NCBI RefSeq assembly: GCF_020921035.1
Contig: NC_063152.1
Location: 29,945,903 to 30,009,902 of the forward strand
DNA length: 64,000 nucleotides
Direction of reading: 5' to 3'
Source of the DNA: Rhodamnia argentea
Lineage: Eukaryota > Streptophyta > Magnoliopsida > Myrtales > Myrtaceae
Below, one piece after another: positions 23,706 to 35,675 of the stretch. Below the pieces are notes generated by a model. That model did no database searches. It was given only the letters and a program-made list of their open reading frames with translations, and had not been told where the DNA came from. Positions within the stretch are counted from its first letter, which is position 1. Every line of letters begins with the position of its first letter. A program made the translations under genes and the position numbers.

Positions 23706-25260
23706 TTATTTTTCGAAGATGAAAAGAGGGTTCACTCCAAGTTATGTAAGAACCTCCGGTTCCTTGATGAAATTGATAAAGTGCGTATTTTGGACGGCGA
23801 GGACGATGCCGTGCATCGAAGGGTTGGCACGTTTGACCAAACCGAGTCGCGGCCATGCCTCCTCTCTCCCTTGCTGCGTCATTCTCCCTTGTCTTCCTGT
23901 ACAGCACGAATCACATAAATGTGGAGATCTAAAGTAAGCTTTGACCCAAAAAAAAAAAAAAAAAAAGCTATGACCCAGTCACAGAAAAAAAAAAAAAACT
24001 TATTTGCCACCACTAACCTTCCGTCTGTTTCGCGATAAATAAATTATTTTAAAAATAATTTTCGAAAATAATTTTTTTATCTGTTGAAAGAAATAGCAAA
24101 CGAAAAATATTTTCAGTTTCAGTACCAATCTATGTTTAAACACTATTGTCGACGACAAAGATATTTTCCGCTTCTTCATTTTTCTAAGTGATGCAAGCAA
24201 TTATTTTAGAGAAATGTGGAATATTCGTTTCGCGAAAGAACGGATGATTCGGAAAAGTTTTTCCCTAAAAATAATCATCCATATCACTTGATATAATCAG
24301 TCGATAAAAGACGTTTTCATCTTCTGGTAATAATTCGTGTTTACCTATTTTCGCTGGTGATGAAAACATATCTTTCATCCGTTCATTTTTGCAAACGATA
24401 CGAACTATCATTTTTAGGGGAATGTTTTTCGAATCGTTCATCTTTCGCGAAGTAGATGTGCCCCGATCATTCTATTTCTCTAGGTGCGTCAGTCAGATTA
24501 AAGCTTATCAAAATAGCATCGACACCAATTGGGCGTGATCGAAAATCGGTTTGGCGTTAAAGAAATGAAAGTTTTTGGCATTGGGAGGTCAAAATAATGT
24601 TCGATTAAGAGAATTGCAGGCGAAGTTGAACTTTGCGACTGTCCCTTTTGGTTGAAATGGAAAAGAGTGTATAGGTCAAGTCCCACACTTTGACGAACAT
24701 ATGCTCGCAGTAAGTTCGTGAATAATGAAAATGAATCACCCGAAAAAAAAAAACCTCATCTCAATCTCATTGCTTAACCATGCTTAGCCTCTCATTTTTC
24801 TATGCTTAGAGCAAAGAAATTCGTGTGAAATTGATACGGTTGAGATACATCGGGTTAGAAAATACGTAATTCATGTTGCAATTGCTGATTTAGCATAGAG
24901 ACTTGTATCTCATCCTAATTTTTCGAGTTTCCCACAAATCATTTAATCTATGATTCGAAACAAAAAATGGTCCGGCTAGCCACCGATTGGAGGTAAGCAT
25001 GATGTCAAGGTAGAGTCGGGCACTGATAAAGTCTTTATATTTTTCTTGTTCTATGTCTTCGCGCAATCTTGAGATATTCCATGGCGTCCGATAATGAGTG
25101 TGTAATCCGAATCCACTAGTCCGAGCTTCCAATTCTGACGATATCCATGACCGCGACTTTTACTTTGTTAATATTCATATTTTATTATTTTTCAATATAA
25201 GTTGTGGTCGGTAGATTGTAATGACAAGTGGTGGTCATCAGAAGCAATAATTCAATGCTA
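23706..25260. other. Intergenic, possible short inverted-repeat element
   Basis: Two oligo-A tracts lie at about 23948-24000. Between about 24020 and 24460, GTTTCGCGATAAATAA on the left and TTCATCTTTCGCGAA on the right, with repeated TTTCGAAAATAA-like phrases, suggest a degraded inverted-repeat element, but I cannot define its ends. No gene seen. Confidence 0.3.
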
Positions 25261-25269
25261 TAAGCGGAA

Positions 25270-25530
25270 CCTGTGTATGTTGGAATATATAAATATTAAA
25301 TCACGCCTTCTTCTATCATCTTAAGTTTTTAAAGCGGTTGGTCGTGGTCCCATAAAATCTTTCATAGTATTAGAACAGGAAATCCCGAGTTCAAACCTTT
25401 CCAAGCCCGTATTTGCCTCTCCAAAAAAAAAAAAAAAAAAAAAAAACCAGACTAAGCGTGAGGGGGAGTATTGGAATATATAAAATTATTTATCAGCTTA
25501 AACTTTTAGAGCAATTGGGTGTGATCCTAT
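25270..25530. mobile_element. Copia-type retroelement end fragments (GAGTTCAAACC / GGGGGAGTATTGG family)
   Basis: A block TGTTGGAATATATAAATATT at about 25278 recurs as TATTGGAATATATAAAATTA at about 25470. The second copy is preceded by GCGTGAGGGGGAG, which looks like a polypurine tract next to an LTR start. Between them are CCCGAGTTCAAACC and an A-run. I infer broken LTR and 3' end fragments; borders are approximate. Confidence 0.45.
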
Positions 25531-25710
25531 AAAATCTTTCAGTGTATACTCTGGAGCTAACCCTAAAACTTGTGACGGATAGGTTTTATGTTCCCAAGTA
25601 TGCGGGATTGGATGTGGTCTTATAAAATATTTTGGTGCATATCTCGGAACTAACCCTAAAACTTGTGACGGATAGGTTTTATGTTCCAAAGTATGTGAGC
25701 AGGTTCCAAG
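25525..25710. repeat. Tandem repeat, unit about 99 bp, two copies
   Basis: The phrases ACTAACCCTAAAACTTGTGA and GACGGATAGGTTTTATGTTC appear at about 25556-25592 and again at about 25653-25690, each preceded by a TATAAAAT and GTGCATA/GTGTATA phrase. It is probably internal LTR sequence. Confidence 0.6.
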
Positions 25711-26890
25711 TTCCAAAAATTGAGGGAGCAGTTCAGACGGGTAGATTTCAATTTATAGGCAGAACTTGGATCGACTTCTACTATTGATCGGTCAAGTTGG
25801 GTCGGGAACAGAGGTACTCTCGATTTTCAATTTTTATTTTTGAAGTACCTCCATATTGCCTTTTCTTTATATAAATGAGATTGCTTATACTATAATTTAT
25901 CAGAGACATCGACATATTATATATTTCAAGTCGGTGTAAACAAAATTATTTCCGAAAAAAATTATGTCAAATAGAAACACTGAAACAAGTAATAAAAAAC
26001 ATTGTGAAACTGCCCTAGTCTTTATCGGGCATGATATATATTGTGACTAAGAGAATCCAAGTACTGTCTTTTGGATCTGGGATCCAGTTTGTAAACGTTT
26101 AAATATTAAATCGTGAGCAAAGCATTGACCATACGATTGGTTTAAATTTTTTTTTTATATAATTTTTAACAACTTATTGTACAGTGGCTAAAGCAGTCAA
26201 ATGTGTGAATCGGGTTGGATTTGAACTAGGCCGAAAATTATCTTATCCAAATTGGCCCATTTAACCTATTTTGACACGTATATATGCAATATAGATTTGG
26301 TGATCCATACACGTTCTATTTACTAAAATACTTTCATATGCAATCTAACCTATGAAAGTCCATATCCACCTAGTTACTTCAATTTAAGTTCTTCATGCAT
26401 ATATGTTATGTGGTAAAATTGCTATTTCGATTACAAGATGCTAAAGAATCAGCTTTCAACATTGCATAGAATTTTCAATTTTTATATTGATTTATAATGA
26501 AGAATAAGAGAAAGTTAGTACTTGGTAGTGGGCTTCTAAAATTACAACAACAAATGTCGTAAAGGAATTGAAATCTCAATAAAAGGAATGTAAGACATTG
26601 GACAAGATGCAATTACAAGAACTAAGATTAGAATATTACATAAAAATATCAATACCAAATGCAATCAAGGAAATATATATTCCAATAACTAACAAAAGAC
26701 ACTTACAAGATGAGCCCCTTTTGCGTGCCCATCATGACTTCTCTGAACTTGGAGCAGTATGAGGAGTTCATTATTTTCTCATAGAGAGAGAAGGTAGATT
26801 CGCAAAGTTGAGTTGAGTTTTGGTAAACTATGAACTCATTTAACACCTTTATATTTTTTTTTGGCTTTGCTATTCTATAAAATACACACG
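25711..26890. other. Intergenic, no gene recognised
   Basis: Very A/T rich. No frame over 70 codons with any recognisable domain. Confidence 0.4.
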
Positions 26891-26894
26891 TCGG

Positions 26895-27085
26895 TGCTTG
26901 TCGCGCCACATGGGATTGTCGATGTCTACGTCAGCTATTTTTAGCTAAAATTGGCCGAATGGACTCAATTGATACAAACAAAAAAGATTTATGACTAAAT
27001 TGATACAATTGAAAGGTTTAAGACTGAATTGACACAAATGTACCCGGTTTAGGACTTTTTTGGTACTTTTCCCAGCCGCTGTACA
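26895..27085. repeat. Right half of a fold-back element
   Basis: It contains CTACGTCAGC, GCTAAAATTGGCCGAATGGA, TTTAAGACTGAATTGACAC and the end phrase TTTAGGACTTTTTTGG, matching the right arm of the complete elements at 39.6 and 42.6 kb. A matching left arm is not obvious. Confidence 0.5.
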
Positions 27086-27525
27086 GTCGTTTTAAGATTT
27101 TTTGGACAATTATCCTGATTGAAGGGAGTATTCTCTTTTAGGGTTTTACCTCGAAAGATATATTCTGTTCAACAGATGAACTCTTGCTTTGGTGTTTTGT
27201 TTCCTCTTTTACACTGGTAAGTTTCATGATCTTCAAACGGATAAGTTCTTCATAAACCACAACCGATCCGGTGATGAAAGTAGAAACTTCTTGTTCACGC
27301 AGTCCTAAGAAAAAACACGACAATCTCCCATGAAATACACACCTACATAGTACGTAAAGACAGATATAGAGAGCGAATGTTTGCAAATGTTCATCAAGTT
27401 AATCGTTCTCTTCCTGCTCAAATCGCGGCCTACTTCCCTTGAGATCGTCCTCTCCAAATAAGAGAGGAGGCTCACTCGTGCTATGAAGTTTATGGACATG
27501 GAAACGGACGGGGTGACTAAGAAGT

Positions 27526-28490
27526 ATGCCGCCGGAGAGCCGCACGACTGTGGCAGTAGCTCCGATGGTCCTGGCAATAGCGCCCTGGTTCTCACTGCAC
27601 TTCAAGATTCAACAATCAACTAGAAGCCTCATCTACGTCGACGACGAAGAGGGCGACATTGTTTTCGATGCGTATGACCATCATTCCCTCCAGACGACCG
27701 TCAACCAACTCCCCAGCTCAGAGCTTCTAGACGGGGATTCCGAGGTAGGAATATGTTAATTCGATCTAGTGACACTTGACCGTATAGGATATATCGCGGG
27801 CTTGAGATTTCATGTTCTTTGGAAACTCATGGTTTGATTGTTAGAACTCCCGATATACGAAACTGTTCGTGCAATCACCGAGATATTCCGAGCACAATTC
27901 GACCCTCGTATTTTGGCATTTCAGGGACTCTTGAATCAAAATGTATTTCTTTGTACCATGAGCGTGCAGGTAATATCGCTTGCTCTATTGCGCAACAGAG
28001 TGCTGATTGACCGCCATCAGCCGACCATCGATGGGATATGTGAGAAGGCTGATTCCATGTACATCAATCCTAGCAATGCCGGGCATAACCTCCTACCATG
28101 TAAATCGAATGAATCGTGTGGCGACAACAGAATCTCTCGAAGATCAACCTCTACATGTTGCCGGCGACAGAATCATCGACAGTAGCATTAGAGAGGGTCG
28201 CAATAAACTTCGGAGCATTGACAAAAAAATGCACTACCTGCACGGAGGAGATTGTGCAAGGGACGGAAGCCAACAGGATGCCTTGCTCACACATATATCG
28301 CAAGGGATGTATCACAGCGTGGCCAGACAAGAGTCATACTTGCCCGTTGTGCCGATTTCCCATGCCATCTAATGGGAACGAACACAAAGTCGAACCAACA
28401 TTGGTCCATTTTTTGGTACAGGTTTGCTCAAATCTAGTGAACAAGATTTCTGGTTTTGTTGTCTGCAGCGCATTCGAATGTACACAATGA
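27526..28490 (+). pseudogene. RING-H2 finger gene copy, decayed
   Basis: The C-terminal frame (about 28200-28370) carries a RING finger: CTTC, 14 residues, then CSHIY, GC, ten residues and CPLC. Spacing matches the RING-H2 genes at 45.5 and 50.1 kb, but the fifth zinc ligand, His in those copies, is Arg here (CSHIYRKGC). The upstream part (about 27840-28130) aligns with the central region of those proteins (HQPTIDGICEKADSMYINPS against YQLPIIRMMYDKAVQMTTTP), but it needs at least two frame changes between 28080 and 28190. A first frame (27526-27750) ends at a plausible donor, GAG|GTAGGA. I conclude it is a relic related to E3 ubiquitin ligases. A spliced active gene is possible but the missing ligand argues against zinc-finger function. 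Confidence 0.65.
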
Positions 28491-29079
28491 AATAGAACCG
28501 ATCACACACATTAAGGGTCACACACTTTAAGGGCGAGCATGATTCCATAATAGAAACTTGAAATCGGACAGGAAGTTCCACAATATGCACAGTAAAATTT
28601 ACTTCAACGAAACCCAAAACAGACATCTATGGTGAGTAGAAGAAGTACTACCGCAATTAAGGGTAAGAGCCAACAGCACAATTTCGTATGCGAGGGACAG
28701 GCCGAGCAAAGTGCAACATCGTAGTCGAGGCTAGAGCCTTCCTTGTTGTGTCTCCCTTGGGTAAGGCAGAATCTCAATGCAAGAAGCTCGCACACCTCGT
28801 TTATTGACAGTTAAACGTGCATGTTCACTCATTCACATTAGAGTTATCAGTACGCAGTAGATAATGAGCAGACGACATGCCGAAACAGATTAAAAAGAGA
28901 CTTGATGGGAGCTACGCTGAAGAACAAGGTCAAACCGTAATTCTATACAGAAAGGGGGGGAAAACATGAGAACAACTCGGACACACCATCAAACGGCGTT
29001 TGGTCAAACTTAATCATAGAAGAAAGTAAGGAGTACGAGATGGATCCTTGCCACGAGCCACGATTGGACCACAGCCACT
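28491..29079. other. Intergenic and 3' flank of the Bax-inhibitor gene
   Basis: The right end is the 3' UTR of the minus-strand Bax-inhibitor gene. No gene is recognised in the rest. Confidence 0.45.
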
Positions 29080-30878
29080 TCAGTCTCTCCTTTTCTTCTT
29101 CTTCTCGGTCTTCTCAGCAGAGTTCTTTAACTGCACAAACCAAATTATCATGACCAAGAGTTTTAACTTGAAAGGACTCGGAAGAACAGGACATCTCGCT
29201 TGATCGATTGAGTAATCCCAAGCAAGCATACATTTTCATTACTTACCATGATGATCAGGATTCGGACGAAAACAGCCACAAAATCAGTGAAGAGGTTTAA
29301 CGCATGCCTCACGTAGTCCAGATCACCACGGTGTGCTTGCTCGATTATCTCTTGAGTGTCCACTACCACATAGCCGATGAACACTAGAAGCCCAAAGTAT
29401 ATCTGCAATATTGAAAAGATCGATTAGTTGTCAACACACGATTCCGAAAATGGGGAACAGGACCATGCCCAATGCTCACCTCAAACTTAAAGATGGCTGC
29501 AGATCCGCCAAAGATAGCGGACGCGAATTGCAACCACATGAGCATGGAGAGCCCAGAAGAAAGCAAGCCACCAAGATATAGGTACTCCCTCCGCCTAGCC
29601 AACATGGCTGCGCCTGAGAAACAAGCGAAGGCCAAAGCGGATCCCACAAATGCGCTTATCAGAATGCTGCACCAACACACAGAATTCTAGTCAGGGCACA
29701 TACTAAAGTAGTTGATACGTTGCACCTGACCATATAAAATTCGATGCACAAATACTAAGAATCGCCGACCCCAACTAGTTTGAGACAAATGTGATGTTGA
29801 TGTTGAAATACTAAGAAGAGCTGGCAGTTACAAGGAAGAAAAGAGATGAGAAATATACCTCGGGTCAACCTTGATGGCCATTTCGATGAGAGGACCAATA
29901 GCTGCTCCTTCAAAGAGAGCTGCCGCCATGAGCAGACCAAACCTCTTTTGCTGCCAGACAGAAGATACAATGACGATTCAATTCTCAAATTCTCACAAAT
30001 TTGCCATTCCCATAGTAACAAGTGGTACAAAGAAGTAATTAGATATTACATATCACATGACACATCCCTTTTGAGCGTACCTCTTCGTACGGAGGAGTAG
30101 AAAGCAGCCATAGCATGCTTCCGATGCAAGCAAATGTCGTGAGAAGCCCGCCAATGTTCAACAACAGATGCAGGTAAGCACCAGCAGCCGACGCGACCAA
30201 GGCGCAACATAAGGACAGATACACCTGAGAGTTTTTAACGCATATGAAACATATGTTATCATCACGTTACTAAATAAAACCAAATGAAAGAAGAATGCCG
30301 CCATAGATGGTTCTCACTCGAGAATTTGATAGGTCAAAGGGTACAAAATCCCTCAAGCAAATAGATCAAAGAAGTTCCAAAAGTGGACCAGGTCCAACAA
30401 CTGATCATATAAACATCATAAGTAGACGGACATGTCTCCTTGGGACAAGAAGTCCACAGTTTGCATTCTAATTTTCCAGAAATAACGCAGAAAAACATTC
30501 AACTCAGAGAATCATTCAATAAAGAAGCTAGAATCTCTGCAGTCAAATTATCTCTGACAATCTGATCGGTAGCCAAAATCCAGCAATCAACCGAAGCCAA
30601 AGCACAGGGGAACTTAAACACCTACCGAACCCTAGATTTCTCCGAAGGCCGACAACAACGGGCCACGTTTCTCGGAGCAAAACCACCATAAACAACACCA
30701 AACAAACAATTTACACCGAAAACTCCTTCAAACAGAGGACCCGACGGACATTAGGCAGAGATTTCACCTGTTTGAGGTGAGATTGAACGACGGGAGATAT
30801 CTGGCGGAAGTTCTTGAGGGAATCGTAGCTCCAGCCATTGCGATTGCTCGATTGGAAGAAGGAAGCGAACGCGTCCAT
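29080..30878 (-). CDS. BI-1: Bax inhibitor-1 (BI-1), six exons
   Basis: Exons joined at GT-AG sites: 30878-30768, 30224-30081, 29950-29859, 29666-29480, 29402-29247 and 29130-29080. Phases agree and the protein is 246 aa, the family's usual size. BI-1 is a multi-pass ER membrane protein of the TMBIM family that suppresses stress-induced cell death and affects ER calcium and lipids. Visible: N-terminal MDAFASFF and WSYDSLKNFRQISP; hydrophobic segments from about residue 38 onward (VYLSLCCALVASAAGAYLHL, IGGLLTTFACIGSMLWLL); the family signature AMLARRREYLYLGGLLSSGL near 140; then VVVDTQEIIEQAH and DFVAVFVRILIIM; and a short lysine-rich C-terminal tail (KKKKRRD), the part known to contact calmodulin in plants. 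No disabling change is seen. A SINE fragment lies in the third intron. Confidence 0.97.
29755..29815 (+). mobile_element. SINE 3'-tail fragment in a BI-1 intron
   Basis: CGCCGACCCCAACTAGTTTG, then GATGTTGATGTTG, matches the general form of plant tRNA-derived SINE tails (GACCCCAA-TAGT-TGG, then TTG repeats). No Pol III boxes are seen next to it, so it is a 5'-truncated copy or a fragment. It sits between exons 3 and 4 of BI-1, in antisense. Confidence 0.45.
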
Positions 30879-32500
30879 GTCTATTCGATGCTTGCGAGAA
30901 CGATCGAGAGCGAAAACTTTTGCAGGTAAGTCACGAATTCTTCAACCAACTCGCTCGATTTCTGCGGGAACCGGCCGATTTAGGACTCGGGGTTTTGTTA
31001 CTTTATACGCGAGTTTCACTTTGTGGGAGGATCTAGATTGTTCGGGTCGAATTACGTCGATGCCCTTCGGGCAGTTCGATTTTGACCCGGATCCGATTGA
31101 CCTTAGTAACTAAATAGTAGAGCCTGAAGGAAATTCACTTTTTTTTTTGTTTTTGTTTTTTTGGTTCGAAGACGGTGTTTAACTTGACTTTGGCATTGTT
31201 TGGTTGTTCATTGAGTTCGTATTAATATTCGTAAAATAAACTAAATATCCGCATTTGTGAAAGGAAAAAATATCAACATCCGATAAAAATAGGGGACTAT
31301 CTTCTTTTACATCATAATATAGATAGTGTATAAAATAAAAAATTGACATAGTGAAAATGTAACAAAATTCGGTACGGTAAAGAGTAAAGAAAAATAATAA
31401 GTAAAAGAGATTGAGAAAGAGAAAGAAAAATCTGATTATTTTAGTCATGAAGAGACTTATCACAAATGAAAAGAAAAATTACTTGTGTATCTGTCTCACT
31501 TATAATTCCATCATTTTTACATCGAAAATATTTTTATGGAAAAAAATTTTACGGCGTCGAAAATGATAAACGAATGATAATTTGTTGTGATTGAATAGAA
31601 AGATTAAACATCAAGGAACTCGACAATTTCATAAAATTATTGGGGTGCTTAGGGTTAATATGTTCCAATTTGTTTACTTGTTTTTTTTATGGCAACGCCT
31701 AGCTGTTGTATAGCAAACAAACCCCACCCCTCAAAAAAAAAAAAAAAAAAACATTTGGTAGAGTTCGTTCAAGTCAGTGCAGTTGATCACCTAGTTGAAC
31801 CCGATTTGCAAATACGGGTCACGAATGACCGAATGAAAAGCTCCAAAATCCAGGGGCATAAAAGGAAATCGGAAGTTGGAATGGAAGTACCTGGAAATTT
31901 CGTGGTAACGGGACCTCGGCAAAACCGGCGACGACTTTCTTTACGTTGACAAGAACTATCGACGAAACGACTTGTCGCTTTCGCATCGCTTTCTCGCTAA
32001 GTAATCCAGGAAATATCCGGGCTTATAACTCTTGGATTACGTGGAAAATGTCTCGTCAGCTTCACCAGTAAAAAGTCGCCACGTCATTTCTTCTCTGTTT
32101 CGTTGGATGTTCCGATTGTACCGTGCGCTGTGGACTTCAATCCCTCAATTTCGTTTAATTACTAAGTTGTTATCATCGATTTGGACCGAATCGTGTTGGG
32201 CTGTCGGGGGTTGGCCCAGCTCCTGTAAACAAAATATATTTCGGGTCGGGTGTGTTTGACTCAAGCCTCGTTCTGATTGAGCTTTGTAATTAAACCTTTC
32301 AAGTCCACCCGTATTGATTTTTTGGGCGGTCCAAAATCATGTTTGCGAAATGTGATTGAACATATCATGCAGATGTGTTATCACAACACCTGGCACCTGC
32401 CCGCCAATCAATATCTGTAAATGGTTGTTTCGTTCTATAGATTTGTAATTATTAATATGCTCAAACTTAGTATCCGATGGGAAGATTTTATCTAATTATA
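30879..32500. other. BI-1 promoter, then intergenic DNA
   Basis: 30879-31100 is GC-richer and is probably the 5' UTR and core promoter of BI-1. The rest is A/T rich. A short plus-strand frame (31689-31949) has no domain and begins in an oligo-A region, so it is not called. Confidence 0.4.
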
Positions 32501-32504
32501 ATTT

Positions 32505-33133
32505 TTTTTTAAAGTCAGAAGGAAATTTTCATTTCACTTAAAAGAAAATTACATGACATCAAGATAAAACCAATCACAAAGTGTTACGATCAAGTGCAAA
32601 TATGAACAATAGATCGACTTATCGTAGCCTACAACAACTCCCTCCTTTTACAAGAATGGATTTACCATAACATGATAGCACAATTGACGGCCGATCATAG
32701 AAAATTGTATCATCATCGGTGATGAGCACACGCCGAAATTTTCATCTATAGCAATGATTTTGCCAAAAAGCAGTGTGTGCTTAGATTCGGTATCCCTAGT
32801 ACCATTATCGTACAGAGAAAACAACAATACTAATGTAGCGAAAATGCACAAATAACGCATTGCAAACCCCCATGTCTATATCTAGATCAAGATAGAAGAA
32901 TTCCCAACTTTAAATCTAACTCTAAATTGGGAGAAATGAGCTACAAAACAGTTTCAGTTGATCGAAACACTTTTAGATAAACTCACCGTTGAACGCAAGG
33001 GGAGAGGAGCTTCAAAGACTTGCGGAGCACTCGAACGACGTCCACCAAATCAGCGAAGAAGTCTCGAAAATTCTTAAAGATAATGAGATATGAAAATGGA
33101 CAAGGATATAGAGAGGAAGGGGGAAGAGGGAGG

Positions 33134-33164
<31 letters not shown>

Positions 33165-33240
33165 TCGCTCTCTCCCTTAAGGACGTTCTTCAAAGGAGGG
33201 AGGGGTTTGCCGGCTGTGACATAGAGCAAAAACCACGTCG
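32505..33240 (-). mobile_element. PolyA retroposon copy 1 (family of three in the window)
   Basis: Minus strand, 5' to 3': a pyrimidine-rich CTCTCTCTC leader, CTCCCAATTTAGAGTTAGAT at about 32935-32910, a frame with FSLYDNG and GVCSSPMMIQ (about 32860-32650), then the end phrase GTGAAATGAAAATTT and an oligo-A tract at about 32510-32500 (oligo-T on plus). The same sequence in the same order occurs at 51.8-52.55 and 53.7-54.45 kb on the plus strand. No reverse transcriptase is present. It is probably moved in trans by LINE machinery. Confidence 0.65.
33130..33165. repeat. (GA)n microsatellite
   Basis: About 14 GA units follow a GGAAGAGGGAGGAAGAGAAA purine tract. A second, shorter (GA)n run lies at about 33616-33635. 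Confidence 0.85.
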
Positions 33241-33293
33241 ATTTATAGATTAGGTTGGAACATTATTCACCAATTGTTAGTTTGTTTCAAACA

Positions 33294-33903
33294 TAAGGGT
33301 GATCGGTTTCGGATGGATCCAAGATCCGGATATGATATAATTTTTTTTTCCTGCTCCCTGCATTTTTTCTTGTCAAAGCAGTCACTGTAAGTTCACATGC
33401 AATGAATTAGGTGTAACCATAGATGGCAAATCCATCACCAGTGGTTTCATGTTGAAAAAATACTGCATTTGCAAGTCCATCCCCGATGGCGTCGAGCCGC
33501 GACCAAGAGGGAAGAGGATGGATATGTGAAAAACGAGACTCTAGAGGCTGAGAGTAAGCGTCGCAAGCGAGGAGAGGCGTGACTGAGAGCATGAGAGGGA
33601 GCATCATGAGCGAGTGAGAGAGAGAGAGAGAGAGGCGTGAAGAAAGGGACAATTAGGGTTTTCACTTTTGAGCGTGACTGAAAGACGAGAGTGTGCGAAG
33701 AATGGACGGTTTATAATTGCGATTTTCGATTTTTGTAATAATAAAGAATAAGAAAAAGTAAAACAATAGGTCCGATCTGGGTGGGTGGGTCCACATCTAG
33801 AACTGAGAATTGAATCGATATTCACCGTATCCAAATTTTAGGAATCGAGAACTCAACCGATTTCGGACGGGAATCGACCGGTTGTTTAATTTGATCATCC
33901 CTA
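33294..33903. mobile_element. Short non-autonomous hAT-like element
   Basis: The left end, TAAGGGTGATCGGTTTCGG, mirrors the right end, which reads TAGGGATGATCAAATTAAAC on the other strand. The flanking 8-mers TTCAAACA and TTTAGACA agree at six of eight positions, as expected for an old hAT target duplication. No transposase. The ends resemble those of the elements at 35.7-38.6 and 38.7-39.5 kb. Confidence 0.5.
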
Positions 33904-34255
33904 TTTAGACATCTTTACGAAAAACCGGTTACAGCACGGCATATCTTGTTACTCCCACGAGATAAAATTTTGTCGTGGTCTTTAAACTTTAGTGGAATAT
34001 ATTTCCGATCGGATCACCGACTATGCACACAAATTTAGTAGTCTCCTGTTATTTGGAATTAACACATATATTATATATGTGTGTGTATGAAAGTTTAATA
34101 ATTTCTCATTTAGTATCCTCAACTAGGAAATATATTGACAAGCCGTCGATCTAACGAAGCCCCCAATAGCTGGAAGGACACGCAAAATTGAAAGAACATG
34201 AATAATTGTTTTTAACTCGGTGATCAACTGCTAATACAACCTATGTAGTCTTTCA

Positions 34256-34900
34256 TGCACAATTCGCGTTGTCTGTTTTATGTCTCATCACTTCCGCGCA
34301 AAAGGGGAATAGAATCCATTGAGCCACGTACTTTTTTTTTTGCCAATCACTTCTATTTTTCTCGAATTATTCTCTTTCCAAAGAGAAAAAAAAAGAAAGA
34401 AAGAAAGAAAGAAACATCAGCCCACATCCTTCTTATTTTGTTTTATTACATTTGAAGCAACTAGGTTGCTAGTAAGATTTTTCAACTCTCTTCCTCCGAA
34501 ATCAAATGGGAAAGTTAGAAAAAGAGGAAAAAACATTGAAGCTCCGCTGTTGTAAGATAGAGTTTGCAGTTACCTCGTATAGCCACATCGACTTGTTTAG
34601 GGAAGAAAAATTTCAAGTAATGTTGCAATGTATTATAGGTGTACAGCGTTGTCGGCAGTAAACATTCCGCTGTATTTTCCCAAAGAGACATGAAGGAAAT
34701 TCACTAATTCGAGTTTTGCATAACAATAAAAGGGAAAAGATTGTACATTTTTCCATAGATGATTTGTGTTTAATGACAACTTAAAATGGCATACCATTGC
34801 CAAATTCAAAGCTAAATTGTAAAGACCTTTCCAAATTATCGAGGACGCGCTCCACCACAAATACCTGGTTCTTCCCCTCATGCACGAATCATCCAACCTA
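34256..34900. other. Upstream region of the PMEI-like gene
   Basis: It contains a (GAAA)n tract at about 34384-34416. No separate gene is seen; the last few hundred bases should hold the promoter of the gene starting at 34940. Confidence 0.4.
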
Positions 34901-34939
34901 CATAGCCAACAAAGAAGTAGAGAAATGAGAGCCCTAAAC

Positions 34940-35500
34940 ATGGACCAAACTCCTCTCAAGCACCCTATTTTCCTCCTGTTCGCCGCCATCTCGGTCGTCG
35001 TCTGCGCCTCGGCAATCGGGCCTAGGACGCAGGAGCTAATCAACACTATTTGCCGCAAGATGGAGGACTACGGGTTCTGCAACAAGTGCTTCTCCGAGCA
35101 CATCTCCACCCCGGACACCGACATGCACGGCCTGGCTCAGATAGCCATCGAGCAGAGCCTGATCAACACGACCGCCACGCTGGTCTTCGCGAAGAAAACC
35201 TTGAAAGAGGCGACCGACCAGCAACTGGTGAATTACCTCAAGACCTGCATCGGCGGGTACCTGTCGATTCTGGAGAAGATCGAGGACGCGGACAAGGCCT
35301 TCGGGTACAAGAACTACGGTGCCGTGCTGACCGACTTCCTGAACTCGGCGAAGGTGCTGGCGACTCAGTGCGGACCGTACGGCAACAAGCACGGGATCCC
35401 GAATCCTCTCTACGAGGATAACAGAGAGGAGAGGATTCTTATAACTATGGCTGCTGCGACAGCATACAGTCTAGGTCATGGAGGCGGAGCAAAACACTAA
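34940..35500 (+). CDS. Plant invertase/pectin methylesterase inhibitor (PMEI) family protein
   Basis: About 186 residues from the ATG at 34940 (strong context, AACATGG). In-frame ATGs at 34925 and 34880 would add 5 or 20 residues but place extra polar sequence before the signal peptide. A signal peptide is visible (PIFLLFAAISVVVCASA), so the product should be secreted to the cell wall or vacuole. The mature part has the four cysteines of the family: INTICRKMEDYGFC (first disulfide pair, C-X8-C), then CIGGYL and ATQCGPYG (second pair). Family members fold as four-helix bundles that bind and block pectin methylesterase or acid invertase; which of the two is targeted cannot be read from sequence. 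Single exon, intact. It is the most diverged member of the local family that continues at 41.6, 44.2, 49.2 and 54.8 kb. Confidence 0.9.
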   Translation: MDQTPLKHPIFLLFAAISVVVCASAIGPRTQELINTICRKMEDYGFCNKCFSEHISTPDTDMHGLAQIAIEQSLINTTATLVFAKKTLKEATDQQLVNYLKTCIGGYLSILEKIEDADKAFGYKNYGAVLTDFLNSAKVLATQCGPYGNKHGIPNPLYEDNREERILITMAAATAYSLGHGGGAKH

Positions 35501-35675
35501 GCTTTAGCTATCTAGACTATCTAGTGTCTCAAGTGATTGATTCCTTCCTTTTCAATTGGTTTTTTTTTCTTTTTATAATGTTTGGTATTGTTCAAATAAG
35601 ACTAAGCTATCAAATTGCCGAGTGATTAGTTTTTATGAAATTTGGTTTTTAAAATTTTTTATTTGCATGCATGTA

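Noticed and set aside
31689..31949. 86-residue plus-strand frame
   Set aside because: It contains a run of Lys from an oligo-A tract, no domain and no paralogue. Not called.
35036..35421. Two 118-123-residue frames overlapping the PMEI-like gene
   Set aside because: Out-of-frame shadows of the GC-rich coding sequence. The PMEI frame has the signal peptide and the four cysteines.
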